From NCBI GenBank assembly GCA_045538875.1, contig JAZQEG010000017.1, positions 1 to 64,000 on the forward strand: 64,000 bases of DNA. The letters run 5' to 3'. The position numbers were made by a program, and so were the translations under genes. The DNA comes from RGIG4708 sp045538875 (GTDB lineage Bacteria; Bacillota; Clostridia; UMGS1810). Below the pieces are notes generated by a model. That model was not told the origin of the DNA, ran no database searches, and saw only the letters and a list, made by a program, of their open reading frames with translations. The stretch's first letter is position 1. Each line of letters begins with the position of its first letter. Shown in pieces: positions 44,962-54,466 of the stretch.

Positions 44962-46074
44962 TTACATATTATTTACAAAATCACTCATTACATAGTTGCT
45001 AATAAAGTAAGCACGAGGCGTTAAAACAAGGCTTTTGCCATTGTCAAAAAGCAATCCTCTTGCAATATGTTTGTTTATTGTTTTGCCAAAAACATCATAT
45101 ATATCTGCATTAAATCTTTTTGCAAATTCTTTTTTTGACACACCAATTTTTATCAATCTAAGTCCGAGAATGATAAATTCACTCATTTTTTCGCTTTGTG
45201 TAAGGGCATACTCCTCGCTTTTTTTATGTCCATTAAAATAGCTGTCAAAATCAGCACAATTTGAATATCTTACTCCGTCAAGGCAGGATGAAGCACCAAG
45301 CCCAAGCCCGATATAATCTACACATTGCCAGTATTTTGTGTTGTGCCTTGACTCACATCCCAATTTGGCAAAATTGGATATTTCGTAATGAGAATATCCG
45401 CCATCAGTTAATTTTTTAATTATAAGCTCATACATATCGGCTACTAAATCATCATCAAGCTCTGTAATTTTGCCGCTGTTTTTCATTTGATAAAAAGGCG
45501 TGCCCTGCTCTATTTTGAGTGCATAACAAGATATATGAGCAGGATTTAGCTTTAGCACTCCATTGATGCTTTTGATAATTTTGTCTGTTGTCTGATAAGG
45601 CAGCCCATACATAAGGTCAACACTTATGTTGTGTATGCCGCTATTTTTTATTATATCAACTGTTTGCTCTGTGTCATATGCAGTATGTATTCTGCCAAGC
45701 ATTTTTAGTTCGTCATCGTTCATAGACTGAGCGCCTAGGCTAATTCTGTTTACACCAAGGTCTTTTAGCACTTTTGCCTTGTCAGCATCAACTGTTTTTG
45801 GGTTTGCTTCAACTGTAATCTCACTTAGAGGTGCAATATCAAAATTGCTGTAAATGTTTTTAAAAAGCTGCTCAAGCAAAGTGCAATCAACAACAGTTGG
45901 CGTGCCCCCTCCAATATAAATTGTGTCAAATTTGTTACCCTTGTACTTTTGCATTTCGCTACAAAGCTCATTTATATATTTAGCAGCAAAATGCTCTTTA
46001 CCTGCAAACGAAGCAAAATCACAATAGTTACATTTGCTTACACAAAACGGTATATGAATATATAATCCATCCAT
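44962..46074 (-). CDS. hemW: Radical SAM protein HemW (heme chaperone)
   Basis: A 370-residue radical SAM protein of the HemN/HemW group. LYIHIPFCVSKCNYCDF supplies the CxxxCxxC cluster motif (Cys at about 11, 15 and 18), and YIGGGTPTVV and ISLGAQSMNDDELK are shared by the family. The extra N-terminal Cys of true oxygen-independent coproporphyrinogen oxidase is not evident, so HemW (heme insertion) is the better name. The position upstream of hrcA is usual in Firmicutes, often with lepA beyond it; here lepA is replaced by a patatin-like gene. Confidence 0.92.
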   Translation of the reverse strand: MDGLYIHIPFCVSKCNYCDFASFAGKEHFAAKYINELCSEMQKYKGNKFDTIYIGGGTPTVVDCTLLEQLFKNIYSNFDIAPLSEITVEANPKTVDADKAKVLKDLGVNRISLGAQSMNDDELKMLGRIHTAYDTEQTVDIIKNSGIHNISVDLMYGLPYQTTDKIIKSINGVLKLNPAHISCYALKIEQGTPFYQMKNSGKITELDDDLVADMYELIIKKLTDGGYSHYEISNFAKLGCESRHNTKYWQCVDYIGLGLGASSCLDGVRYSNCADFDSYFNGHKKSEEYALTQSEKMSEFIILGLRLIKIGVSKKEFAKRFNADIYDVFGKTINKHIARGLLFDNGKSLVLTPRAYFISNYVMSDFVNNM

Positions 46075-46091
46075 TATAATTATATTCTCTC

Positions 46092-46943
46092 CTATATTTC
46101 AAGGTATTTTTTTAATTTTTCAAGCTGCTCATTTGCAACTTTGCAGCCCTGTTTGTAAAGCTCATCAATTTTTTCGGGCCTTTTTTCAATTCTCGAAAAA
46201 TCACTTGTGTTTTCGGGCATAATTAAAAATACCTTTCCTTGTTTTTCCAGTTCAAAAAGCTCTTTGCGTGCATTGTTATACTCATTGTGTCTGTCTGCAA
46301 TATTTTTAAGCAGTTTTGGATATTTTTTGTACATTATATTTATGAGTCCAAGCATACCCTCCTGCTCTTTTATATAGCTGCGTTCCCTTGTTAGCACAAC
46401 GATTATTTTGTCGCATCCGTCTTGCATTGCCTTCTTGTATGGTATCGAATCAGCAAGCCCGCCATCCATATACAAATTACCGTCTATCTCAACCGGCCTA
46501 AACATAATTGGTAAGCTGCACGATGCAACAAGAGCCTTTGAAAATTGTTTGTTCCTCGGTACTTCAATGTATTGCGCCTTGCCTGTTTTAATGTTTGTAA
46601 CGCAAGCTATAACATTGCCTTTAAATGCCGCAAAAGCATCATAATCAAACAAATCGTACTTGTGAGGAATTTCGTCAAATACAAAATCTACATTGTAATA
46701 GCTTTTCTTTTTAGGGTTTAGCAAATGCCTAATGCCCATATATCTTTTGTCATTGTAAAAATTAATACCTATTCGGTAATTTCTTCCCTTTTGACCGCTT
46801 ACATACGATACCCCGTTGGCAATGCCTGCAGAAGTTCCAATTACATAATCTGCCATTATATTATTTTGGAGCAAAACATCCATAACACCGCACGAAAACA
46901 TACCCCTGCTTGCTCCGCCTTCTAAAACCAAAGCTGTTTTCAT
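46092..46943 (-). CDS. Patatin-like phospholipase family protein
   Basis: A 283-residue acyl hydrolase of the patatin family, likely acting on phospholipid or other acyl esters. The oxyanion loop is LEGGASRGMFSCGVMDVL, the nucleophile serine is in IGTSAG (about residues 38-43) and the catalytic Asp is in DGGLADS (about 160-166), giving a complete Ser-Asp dyad. The C-terminal part is Lys/Glu-rich and helical. No signal peptide, so a cytoplasmic or membrane-surface enzyme. ATG 46943 is chosen with GGAGATG upstream; the ATG at 46952 overlaps that site. It is followed by hemW after 17 bases. Confidence 0.9.
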   Translation of the reverse strand: MKTALVLEGGASRGMFSCGVMDVLLQNNIMADYVIGTSAGIANGVSYVSGQKGRNYRIGINFYNDKRYMGIRHLLNPKKKSYYNVDFVFDEIPHKYDLFDYDAFAAFKGNVIACVTNIKTGKAQYIEVPRNKQFSKALVASCSLPIMFRPVEIDGNLYMDGGLADSIPYKKAMQDGCDKIIVVLTRERSYIKEQEGMLGLINIMYKKYPKLLKNIADRHNEYNNARKELFELEKQGKVFLIMPENTSDFSRIEKRPEKIDELYKQGCKVANEQLEKLKKYLEI

Positions 46944-46969
46944 ATAAAACATCTCCTAACAAATATAAT

Positions 46970-47134
46970 TTAAGCAAGTGAATATTCAAACATTTCACAT
47001 TTTATTTTGCTGCCAATGTCTGCACCCTCAGGCAGCAGTGCAAGGGCAATAAAAACCTCGTTTTGAGAGGATTGGTCTTTTAAATACGCATATTCACCCT
47101 CAATTTTAGTTAACACATAATATTTTGTTTCCAT
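46970..47134 (-). CDS. 54-residue conserved-looking small protein
   Basis: A 54-codon ORF with ATG 47134 and TAA at 46970-46972, preceded by GGGAGAG. It begins METKYYVLTKIEGEYAYLKD and contains VFIALALLPEGADIGSKI. The alternation of charged and hydrophobic residues suggests a small beta-barrel similar to DUF3006-type proteins (ligand pattern: Glu-Gly-x-Tyr-Ala, then Leu-Pro-Glu-Gly). I recall similar small ORFs in Clostridia without known function. It has its own promoter-like sequence and lies 26 bases before the patatin-like gene. Confidence 0.7.
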   Translation of the reverse strand: METKYYVLTKIEGEYAYLKDQSSQNEVFIALALLPEGADIGSKIKCEMFEYSLA

Positions 47135-47160
47135 AAACATCTCTCCCATATTATTAAATT

Positions 47161-47189
47161 ATTTTAACACATTTATAATTCATTCGCAA
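47161..47189 (-). promoter_or_regulatory. Possible promoter of the 54-residue gene
   Basis: TTGCGA (47184-47189) and TAAAAT (47161-47166) on the minus strand, 17 bases apart. Confidence 0.5.
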
Positions 47190-47250
47190 GTAAGCACAAA
47201 TTTATTAAAAATTTCTGTGCAAAATTTATATTAAATTTTAAAAAAATCTC

Positions 47251-47279
47251 TTGATATTAGTAAATATATATAGTATAAT
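47251..47279 (+). promoter_or_regulatory. SigA promoter of the P-loop protein gene
   Basis: TTGATA (47251-47256) and TATAAT (47274-47279) on the plus strand with a 17-base spacer, about 35 bases before the ATG. Confidence 0.8.
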
Positions 47280-47314
47280 GTATTTAACACAATAAATTAA
47301 GGGAGGTTTTTTCT

Positions 47315-47722
47315 ATGATAAAGGTTATTATCGGCGAAAAAGGTACAGGCAAAACAGCAAGACTTATTGAGGCTGTACATATTGCAGAGCAGGATGCTGC
47401 AGGCAGTGTTATCTTTATTAACAAAGGTAAAAGACATGTGCTCGAATTATCCCACAAGGTTAGACTTGTTGATACTGACGATTATGGTATCAAGACATAC
47501 GATGAATTTTATGGTTTTATGTGCGGAATACTCTCGCAGAACTATGATATAGCTCATATATTTGTTGACAGTATTGCAAAAATTGTTAATGATGATATGG
47601 CAGCACTTGAAAAATTTCTTGATAGCTTTGCACCTGTTGCACAAAGCAACAATGCAGAAATTACAATTATACTCAGCATGAATCCTGATGATGCAACTGA
47701 GGGAATTAAAAAATATATATAA
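47315..47722 (+). CDS. Small P-loop ATPase-like protein
   Basis: A 135-residue protein beginning KVIIGEKGTGKTARLI, a clear Walker A motif (GEKGTGKT, about residues 7-14). A Walker B-like strand AHIFVDSIAKI (about 80-90) and the late strand ITIILSMNPDD follow. At this length it holds only a minimal nucleotide-binding core, without sensor or helicase domains. Similar short clostridial proteins are sometimes labelled PilT-like, but nothing else here points to a pilus. GGGAGG precedes the ATG. It has its own promoter and a strong terminator, so it is a monocistronic, probably well-expressed gene. Function unknown. Confidence 0.8.
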   Translation: MIKVIIGEKGTGKTARLIEAVHIAEQDAAGSVIFINKGKRHVLELSHKVRLVDTDDYGIKTYDEFYGFMCGILSQNYDIAHIFVDSIAKIVNDDMAALEKFLDSFAPVAQSNNAEITIILSMNPDDATEGIKKYI

Positions 47723-47760
47723 TTTTAAAAGAGTCCGTTTTATAGCGGACTCTTTTAAAA
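47723..47760 (+). terminator. Terminator after the P-loop gene
   Basis: A perfect 15-bp inverted repeat (47723-47737 with 47746-47760, core AGAGTCCG/CGGACTCT) with T runs inside the arms, starting at the stop codon. Confidence 0.88.
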
Positions 47761-47765
47761 AGCAT

Positions 47766-47800
47766 AAAAACTGCGATGTAAATTATACATCGCAGTTTTT
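47766..47800. terminator. Bidirectional terminator, mainly for fhs
   Basis: A perfect 15-bp inverted repeat AAAAACTGCGATGTA (47766-47780) with its complement (47786-47800). It ends the purine-fhs transcript on the minus strand and backs up the plus-strand terminator. Confidence 0.85.
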
Positions 47801-47814
47801 GTATTTTAAACAAA

Positions 47815-49482
47815 TTAAAACAGACCGGTTATTACACCATTTTCGTCTACATCAATTTTTTCGGCAGAAGGAACTTTAGGGAGTCCAGGCATTGTCATAA
47901 TTTCGCCAGTTAACGCAACTACAAAGCCAGCACCTGCCGAAATTTTGACACTTCGTACTGTTACATCAAAATTTTCTGGAGCACAGATTTTTTTCATATC
48001 ATCCGAAAAGCTGTACTGTGTTTTTGCCATACATACAGGCAGCATGCCATAGCCAAGCTTTTCAAGCTCATCTATCTGCTTTTTGGCAGCAGGAGTAAAT
48101 ACAACTCCATTGCCGCGATATATCTTTTTAACAACACTATCAATTTTGTCTGCAAGTGAAAGCTCGTCCTCATAGCAAAAAGTAAAATCATTGTCGTTTT
48201 GACAAAGGCGTACTACTTCCTTCGCAAGTTCTATTCCACCTTCGCCGCCTTTTGCCCATACATCAGATAATACAACATTGATGCCAATTTGCTTGCATTT
48301 TTTAATTACAAGGTCAACCTCCGCCTGAGTATCTGTAGGAAATTTGTTTACTGCAACCACACAAGGAAGTTTGTATACACTTGTAATGTTGTCAAGGTGA
48401 CGCATCAGGTTAGGCATACCCTTTTCAAGTGCCTCAAGGTTTTCGGCTGCAAGCTCTGTTTTTGCCACACCGCCATGCATCTTAAGTGCTCTGATTGTTG
48501 CAACAAGCACAACTGCGCTTGGCTTAAGGTTTGCAAAACGGCATTTTATATCAAGAAATTTTTCGGCTCCAAGGTCTGCACCAAATCCCGCCTCAGTAAT
48601 TGCATAATCCGAAAGCTTAAGTGCAAGCTTTGTTGCTATTACACTATTGCATCCATGTGCAATATTTGCAAAAGGCCCGCCGTGAACAAGTGCAGGAGTG
48701 CCCTCAAGAGTTTGAACAAGGTTGGGCTTTAAGGCATCCTTTAAAAGTGCTGTCATAGCACCTGCAGCATTAAGCTCACCACAGGTAACAGGCATACCGT
48801 CAAAATTATAGCCTATTATGATTTTTGAAAGGCGCTCTTTTAAATCGGTAATGGAATTGGCAAGGCAAAGCACTGCCATGATTTCGGATGCAACAGTTAT
48901 ATCGTATCCATCCTCTCTCGGAGTGCCGTTAATTTTGCCGCCAAGTCCGTCTACTACATTGCGTAGTTGACGGTCGTTCATATCAACACATCGTTTCCAA
49001 GTGATGCGGCGGGTATCTATACGCAGGCTATTTCCATGGTGAATATGGTTGTCTATCATAGCTGCGAGTAGGTTGTTTGCAGCACCTATTGCATGAAAAT
49101 CACCTGTAAAGTGAAGGTTTATATCCTCCATAGGTACAACCTGAGCATATCCGCCACCTGCAGCACCGCCTTTGATACCGAATACAGGGCCGAGAGATGG
49201 CTCGCGCAGAGCCACCATAACATTTTTGCCCAGTTTTTTCATACCATCAGCAAGGCCGATTGTTGTGGTTGTTTTGCCCTCACCTGCAGGTGTGGGAGTA
49301 ATTGCGGTAACAAGCACAAGCTTACCGCTTTCGTTTTTGTTTTCATTTAAAATAGACAAATCTATTTTTGCTTTGTAATTTCCGTACTGCTCTATGTATT
49401 TTTCGTCAATCCCTGCTGTTTTAGCAATATCTGTAATTTTTTTCAATTGCACACTCTGTGCAATTTCTATATCTGTAGGCAT
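47815..49482 (-). CDS. fhs: Formate-tetrahydrofolate ligase
   Basis: A 555-residue ATP-dependent ligase that makes 10-formyl-tetrahydrofolate from formate, the one-carbon donor for purine ring closure. P-loop TPTPAGEGKTTTTIGLADG (about residues 60-78), EPSLGPVFGIKGGAAGGGY, FTGDFHAIGAANNLLAA and PALVHGGPFANIAHGCNS are hallmark stretches. Length is normal. It starts 14 bases after purL, so it is the last gene of the purine operon. That placement couples formyl-THF supply to the two formyltransferases upstream, PurN and the AICAR transformylase. Confidence 0.98.
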   Translation of the reverse strand: MPTDIEIAQSVQLKKITDIAKTAGIDEKYIEQYGNYKAKIDLSILNENKNESGKLVLVTAITPTPAGEGKTTTTIGLADGMKKLGKNVMVALREPSLGPVFGIKGGAAGGGYAQVVPMEDINLHFTGDFHAIGAANNLLAAMIDNHIHHGNSLRIDTRRITWKRCVDMNDRQLRNVVDGLGGKINGTPREDGYDITVASEIMAVLCLANSITDLKERLSKIIIGYNFDGMPVTCGELNAAGAMTALLKDALKPNLVQTLEGTPALVHGGPFANIAHGCNSVIATKLALKLSDYAITEAGFGADLGAEKFLDIKCRFANLKPSAVVLVATIRALKMHGGVAKTELAAENLEALEKGMPNLMRHLDNITSVYKLPCVVAVNKFPTDTQAEVDLVIKKCKQIGINVVLSDVWAKGGEGGIELAKEVVRLCQNDNDFTFCYEDELSLADKIDSVVKKIYRGNGVVFTPAAKKQIDELEKLGYGMLPVCMAKTQYSFSDDMKKICAPENFDVTVRSVKISAGAGFVVALTGEIMTMPGLPKVPSAEKIDVDENGVITGLF

Positions 49483-49496
49483 ATAATTATCCCCTT

Positions 49497-52400
49497 TTAC
49501 TTAAAATATTTAACACAAGAGCGGAACAGACCCATATCAAATTTGCCAGGTACATTTTTGTAAAGGCCATAGCCAATTCGCTCAGAATGTCCCATTTTAC
49601 CAAACACTCTGCCATCAGGCGATGTAATACCTTCGATTGCAAAGTCAGAACCATTAGGATTAAATTGAATATCGTTTGTAGGATTGCCCGACAAATCAAC
49701 ATACTGTGTAAGAATCTGACCGTTTTGAGCAAGCTGTTTTATAAGATTAGTATCTGCAATAAAGCGACCTTCGCCGTGTGAAATAGGTACTGTATAAATA
49801 TCACCTGTATTACATTCGGCCATCCATGGAGATTTGTTGGATGCTACACGCACATTAACAAGCTTTGACTGGTGTCGGCTTATTTTGTTAAATGTAAGTG
49901 TAGGGCAAGTTTCGTCTGTGTCAATAATTTTGCCGTATGGTACAAGGCCAAGCTTAATAAGAGCCTGAAAACCATTACAAATACCGCCCATAAGGCCATC
50001 TCTGTTGTCAAGCAGATGTGTTACTGCATTTTTGATTTCCTCATTGCGGAAAAATGCCGTAATAAATTTACCCGAACCATCGGGCTCATCACCACCCGAA
50101 AAACCACCAGGAACAAATACAACCTGTGACTCATTTACCTTTGCTGCAAAATCCTCTACAGATTTGGCAATCATATCGGGAGTGAGATTTTTTATAACAA
50201 AAACCTCTGCATCTGCACCTGCATCGGCAAATACTTTTGCAGTATCATATTCACAGTTGGTACCAGGGAACACAGGAATAAGCACTTTAGGCTTTGCAAC
50301 CTTAATGTTTGCTGCAGGGCAAATGTCGGATTTGTACGAAAACGCCTCGATTTTTTTGTCTTCAAACCCAATGTTGCATTTAAAGATTTTTTCAAGTTTG
50401 TTTTCGTATTGCTCAGATAAGCAGCAAATGCAAGTTGATTCACCATTGTATGTAATTTTGTTGCTTTCGATTGTTGTACCAATTTGTATACCAATATTTT
50501 CATCACAGTTAAGCTCTACAACAAATGCACCATATGTGTAACCAAAAATTTGGTCAAGCGAAAGTGCATTGTTATATGCAAAACCAATTGAGTTACCTAT
50601 TGCCATTTTGTATATTGCCTCGGCAATACCGCCGTATGTTGGTGTATAAACCGCTAAAGCTTTTTTATCCCTAACAAGCTTTGCAATAACATTAAACACT
50701 TCAACAAGTGATTTTGCAACAGGTAGTCCGTTTTGGTCATACTCAGGTTTAACAAGTACAACCTTGTGATTTGCACCTTTAAATTCGGGTGATACAATAT
50801 TGTCTACTTTTTCGGTTGTAACAGCAAAAGAAACAAGTGTAGGCGGAACATCAATATTTTCAAAGCTGCCGCTCATTGAGTCTTTGCCTCCGATAGAGCC
50901 AATGCCCAAATCCATTTGCGCAGTAAATGCACCAAGAAGTGCACTAAGAGGCTTGCCCCAGCGCTCTGCAACTGCTTTTGGTTTTTCAAAATATTCTTGG
51001 AATGTGAGATACACATCTTTAAATTCTGCGCCTGCCGCAATAAGCTTTGCCACAGATTCTACAACTGCAAGGTATGCTCCGCTAAAAGGATTTGCCTCGG
51101 TGATAAACGGATTGTAACCATATGCCATAATTGAGCATGTATTTGTATGGCCTTTTTCCACCGATACTTTGTTTACCATTGCCTGAATAGGTGTACGCTG
51201 ATTTTTACCGCCAAAAGGCATAAGCACTGTACCACTGCCTATGGTTGAATCAAAGCGTTCGCTAAGGCCTCTTTTTGAGCATACATTGAGGTCGCTAACC
51301 AGTGCATTCATATTGTCAGCAAAACTGCCTGTAATTTTTTTGGTATAGTCCGATGGTTTTTTAACCTTAATGTTTATATGCTTTTGTGCACCGTTTGAAT
51401 TAAGAAATTCTCTCGAAAGGTTAAGGATTGTTTTGCCATTCCATGTCATTTCCATATAAGGCTTTTCGGTAACAACAGCAACCTTTGTAGCCTCTATATT
51501 TTCGCCTGCGGCAAGCTCCATAAATGCATCTGCATCTTTTGCCTCAACCACAACAGCCATACGCTCCTGTGATTCGCTTATAGCAAGCTCTGTACCATCA
51601 AGCCCTTCGTACTTTTTGGGTACGCTGTTTAAGTCTATTTTAAGGCCGTCGGCAAGCTCACCTATAGCAACAGACACACCGCCTGCGCCAAAATCGTTAC
51701 ATCTTTTTATAAGTCTTGAAGCAACAGGGTTACGGAACAACCTCTGAAGCTTACGCTCTTCGGGAGCATTACCCTTTTGAACCTCTGCACCACATGATTC
51801 GAGTGATTGAAGTGTGTGAGATTTTGAAGAGCCAGTAGCACCGCCACAGCCGTCACGGCCGGTTCTGCCACCAATAAGAATTACAACATCGCCAGGGTCA
51901 GGGCGCTCTCTGCGTACATTTTTTGCAGGGGCACCGGCAACAACCGCACCAATTTCCATTCGCTTTGCAACATAACCGCTGTGATAAATTTCGTCAACAA
52001 GGCCGGTTGCAAGGCCAATCTGGTTGCCGTATGAAGAGTATCCTGCAGCTGCAGTTGTTACAATTTTACGCTGAGGGAGCTTACCTTTCATAGTTTGCGC
52101 AACAGGAAGTAACGGGTCTGATGCACCTGTTACACGCATAGCAGCATATACATAGCTTCTGCCAGACAACGGGTCACGAATTGCACCGCCTATACATGTA
52201 GCAGCACCGCCAAAAGGTTCTATTTCGGTAGGATGATTGTGTGTTTCGTTTTTGAAAAGCAGCAACCACTCTTCGTCTACACCATCTACATCAACAGTAA
52301 TTTTTACTGTGCAGGCATTAATTTCTTCGGACTCGTCAAGCTTATCTAGAAGTCCGTGCTTGCGTAAATATTTAACTGATATTGTAGCAATATCCATAAG

Positions 52401-53186
52401 ATTGATTGGCTTTGTTCTGCCAAGCTCTTGCCTTACGCTAATATACTTTTCGTATGCTTTTTTGCTAATCTCATCTTCAAATTCAACACTGTCTATTGTT
52501 GTTAAAAATGTAGTGTGACGGCAATGGTCAGACCAGTATGTATCAATCATTTTAATTTCGGTAATTGTTGGGTTTCTGTTTTCACCTACAAAGTAATTCT
52601 GACAAAATTTAATATCATCAAAGTCCATTGCAAGACCTTGAGTGCCTATAAACTCTCCAAGCTCAGCATCACTATAATTTATAAAGCCGTCAAGTGTTGC
52701 AACCTCTGTTGGTATTTCGTATTTCATTTTTAAGGTTTCGGGCAGTTCAAGTGATGCTTCTCTTGCTTCAACAGGATTAATAACATATTTTTTAATTTCG
52801 TCTATTTCGGCATCGGTCACATTGCCTGTTATTAAGTATACAGTAGCCGTTTTAACATCAGGGCGTTCACCTTTTGAAATAAGCTGAATACACTCAGATG
52901 CAGAATTTGCTCTCAGGTCAAACTGACCAGGCAAATACTCTACTGCAAACACTTTTGCATCGCCTGTTTCAAGCTTGTCGTAAATAATGTCTAGCTGAGG
53001 TTCAGAAAATACAGTAGTTTTGCAATAATCAAACAAATCCTTGTCTATATTTTCGGCATCGTATCTGTTTATAATGCGCAAGTCATCAATGCCCTCAATC
53101 CCAAGCAAATTAATCAAATCACTTTTGAGAGATTTTGCTTCATTAGCTAGCTCTTTTTTCTTTTCTACATATATTCTGTATACCAC
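49497..53186 (-). CDS. purL: Phosphoribosylformylglycinamidine synthase, single-chain type
   Basis: A 1229-residue FGAM synthase that converts FGAR, glutamine and ATP to FGAM. It is the long single-polypeptide form, instead of the three-subunit PurLQS of Bacillus. The two AIR-synthase-like halves contain FKNETHNHPTEIEPFGGAAT and GGKNQRTPIQAM. The C-terminal class I glutaminase has GTNCEYDTA, nucleophile Cys in GGICNGFQALIKLG and the His/Glu pair in SHGEGRF. The start is a GTG at 53186, with GGGG upstream, directly next to the purD stop. Confidence 0.96.
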   Translation of the reverse strand: MVYRIYVEKKKELANEAKSLKSDLINLLGIEGIDDLRIINRYDAENIDKDLFDYCKTTVFSEPQLDIIYDKLETGDAKVFAVEYLPGQFDLRANSASECIQLISKGERPDVKTATVYLITGNVTDAEIDEIKKYVINPVEAREASLELPETLKMKYEIPTEVATLDGFINYSDAELGEFIGTQGLAMDFDDIKFCQNYFVGENRNPTITEIKMIDTYWSDHCRHTTFLTTIDSVEFEDEISKKAYEKYISVRQELGRTKPINLMDIATISVKYLRKHGLLDKLDESEEINACTVKITVDVDGVDEEWLLLFKNETHNHPTEIEPFGGAATCIGGAIRDPLSGRSYVYAAMRVTGASDPLLPVAQTMKGKLPQRKIVTTAAAGYSSYGNQIGLATGLVDEIYHSGYVAKRMEIGAVVAGAPAKNVRRERPDPGDVVILIGGRTGRDGCGGATGSSKSHTLQSLESCGAEVQKGNAPEERKLQRLFRNPVASRLIKRCNDFGAGGVSVAIGELADGLKIDLNSVPKKYEGLDGTELAISESQERMAVVVEAKDADAFMELAAGENIEATKVAVVTEKPYMEMTWNGKTILNLSREFLNSNGAQKHINIKVKKPSDYTKKITGSFADNMNALVSDLNVCSKRGLSERFDSTIGSGTVLMPFGGKNQRTPIQAMVNKVSVEKGHTNTCSIMAYGYNPFITEANPFSGAYLAVVESVAKLIAAGAEFKDVYLTFQEYFEKPKAVAERWGKPLSALLGAFTAQMDLGIGSIGGKDSMSGSFENIDVPPTLVSFAVTTEKVDNIVSPEFKGANHKVVLVKPEYDQNGLPVAKSLVEVFNVIAKLVRDKKALAVYTPTYGGIAEAIYKMAIGNSIGFAYNNALSLDQIFGYTYGAFVVELNCDENIGIQIGTTIESNKITYNGESTCICCLSEQYENKLEKIFKCNIGFEDKKIEAFSYKSDICPAANIKVAKPKVLIPVFPGTNCEYDTAKVFADAGADAEVFVIKNLTPDMIAKSVEDFAAKVNESQVVFVPGGFSGGDEPDGSGKFITAFFRNEEIKNAVTHLLDNRDGLMGGICNGFQALIKLGLVPYGKIIDTDETCPTLTFNKISRHQSKLVNVRVASNKSPWMAECNTGDIYTVPISHGEGRFIADTNLIKQLAQNGQILTQYVDLSGNPTNDIQFNPNGSDFAIEGITSPDGRVFGKMGHSERIGYGLYKNVPGKFDMGLFRSCVKYFK

Positions 53187-54446
53187 TTATTTTACCCCCT
53201 TTAATGCTTTTTGTCCTATGTCAGTACGATAATATGCATTGTCAAAGCTTACAAGCTTAACAGTTGCATATGCCTTGTCTATTGCATCTTTAAGAGTAGG
53301 TGCATTTTCGGTAACGCCGAGCACTCTTCCGCCTGCTGTAAGTAGCCTTTCGCCATCAAGCTTTGCACCCGCAACATATATATTTTTATTCTGCGGCATT
53401 TTTATTTCAAATCCGCTGTCATATTTTTGCGGATAGCCATTTGATGCCATAACTACGCAGCATGCACATTCGTCTTTAAATTTAACTTCTATATCGGCAA
53501 GAGTGCCATCCTCTACATGCATCATAATATCAAGCAAATCTGTATCAAGAAGCGGGAGTACAACCTGTGTTTCGGGGTCACCAAAGCGGCAGTTGTATTC
53601 AATTACTTTAGGGCCGTTTGGTGTGAGCATAAGCCCAAAATAGAGGCAACCTTTAAAGGTACGCCCTTCTGCATTCATAGCATCAATTGTAGGCTTAAAA
53701 ATAGTTTGCATACATATATCTGCTATATCATCGGTGTAATACGGATTGGGTGCAATAACGCCCATACCGCCTGTATTTAAGCCTTTGTCGCCGTCAAGTG
53801 CACGTTTGTGGTCCATAGAGGAAATCATAGGCACAACAACATTTCCATCGGTAAATGAAAGCACAGATACCTCGGGCCCAGTTAAAAACTCCTCAACAAC
53901 AACTCTGCTGCCGCTTTCACCAAATACCTTATCTTGCATCATAGAGCGTACTGCGGCAATTGCATCTTCTCTTGTTTCGGCAATTATAACACCTTTACCA
54001 AGAGCAAGACCGTCTGCTTTAATAACTGTTGGGATTGGTGCAGTGTCAAGATATTCAAGTGCTTTTTGCATATCATCAAACACCTCATACTGAGCTGTAG
54101 GGATGTTATATTTTTTCATAAGATTTTTAGAAAAAACCTTACTGCCCTCTATAATTGCAGCATTAGCTTTTGGTCCAAAACACTTAATACCAATGTTATT
54201 AAGTGCATCTACGCACCCAAGCACAAGCGGATCATCAGGAGCTACTATTGCAAAATCAATTTGTGTTGATTTTGCAAATTCCACAATTTTGTCTATATCC
54301 TTAGCGCCTATATTTACACACTCTGCATCTGCTGCAATGCCGCCATTACCTGGGATTGCATATATTTTGTCTACATTTTTGTTTTGTTTTATTTTTTTAA
54401 TAATTGCGTGCTCTCTGCCGCCGGAGCCGACTACCATTATATTCAT
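53187..54446 (-). CDS. purD: Phosphoribosylamine-glycine ligase
   Basis: A 419-residue ATP-grasp ligase that joins glycine to phosphoribosylamine. The N-terminus NIMVVGSGGREHAIIKKI, central TGPEVSVLSFTDG, NTGGMGVIAPNPYYTDD and YNCRFGDPETQVVLPLL are diagnostic. Length matches the family. It begins 20 bases after the AICAR transformylase and abuts purL. Confidence 0.97.
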   Translation of the reverse strand: MNIMVVGSGGREHAIIKKIKQNKNVDKIYAIPGNGGIAADAECVNIGAKDIDKIVEFAKSTQIDFAIVAPDDPLVLGCVDALNNIGIKCFGPKANAAIIEGSKVFSKNLMKKYNIPTAQYEVFDDMQKALEYLDTAPIPTVIKADGLALGKGVIIAETREDAIAAVRSMMQDKVFGESGSRVVVEEFLTGPEVSVLSFTDGNVVVPMISSMDHKRALDGDKGLNTGGMGVIAPNPYYTDDIADICMQTIFKPTIDAMNAEGRTFKGCLYFGLMLTPNGPKVIEYNCRFGDPETQVVLPLLDTDLLDIMMHVEDGTLADIEVKFKDECACCVVMASNGYPQKYDSGFEIKMPQNKNIYVAGAKLDGERLLTAGGRVLGVTENAPTLKDAIDKAYATVKLVSFDNAYYRTDIGQKALKGVK

Positions 54447-54466
54447 ATGTAACTTCTCCTTTTTAA

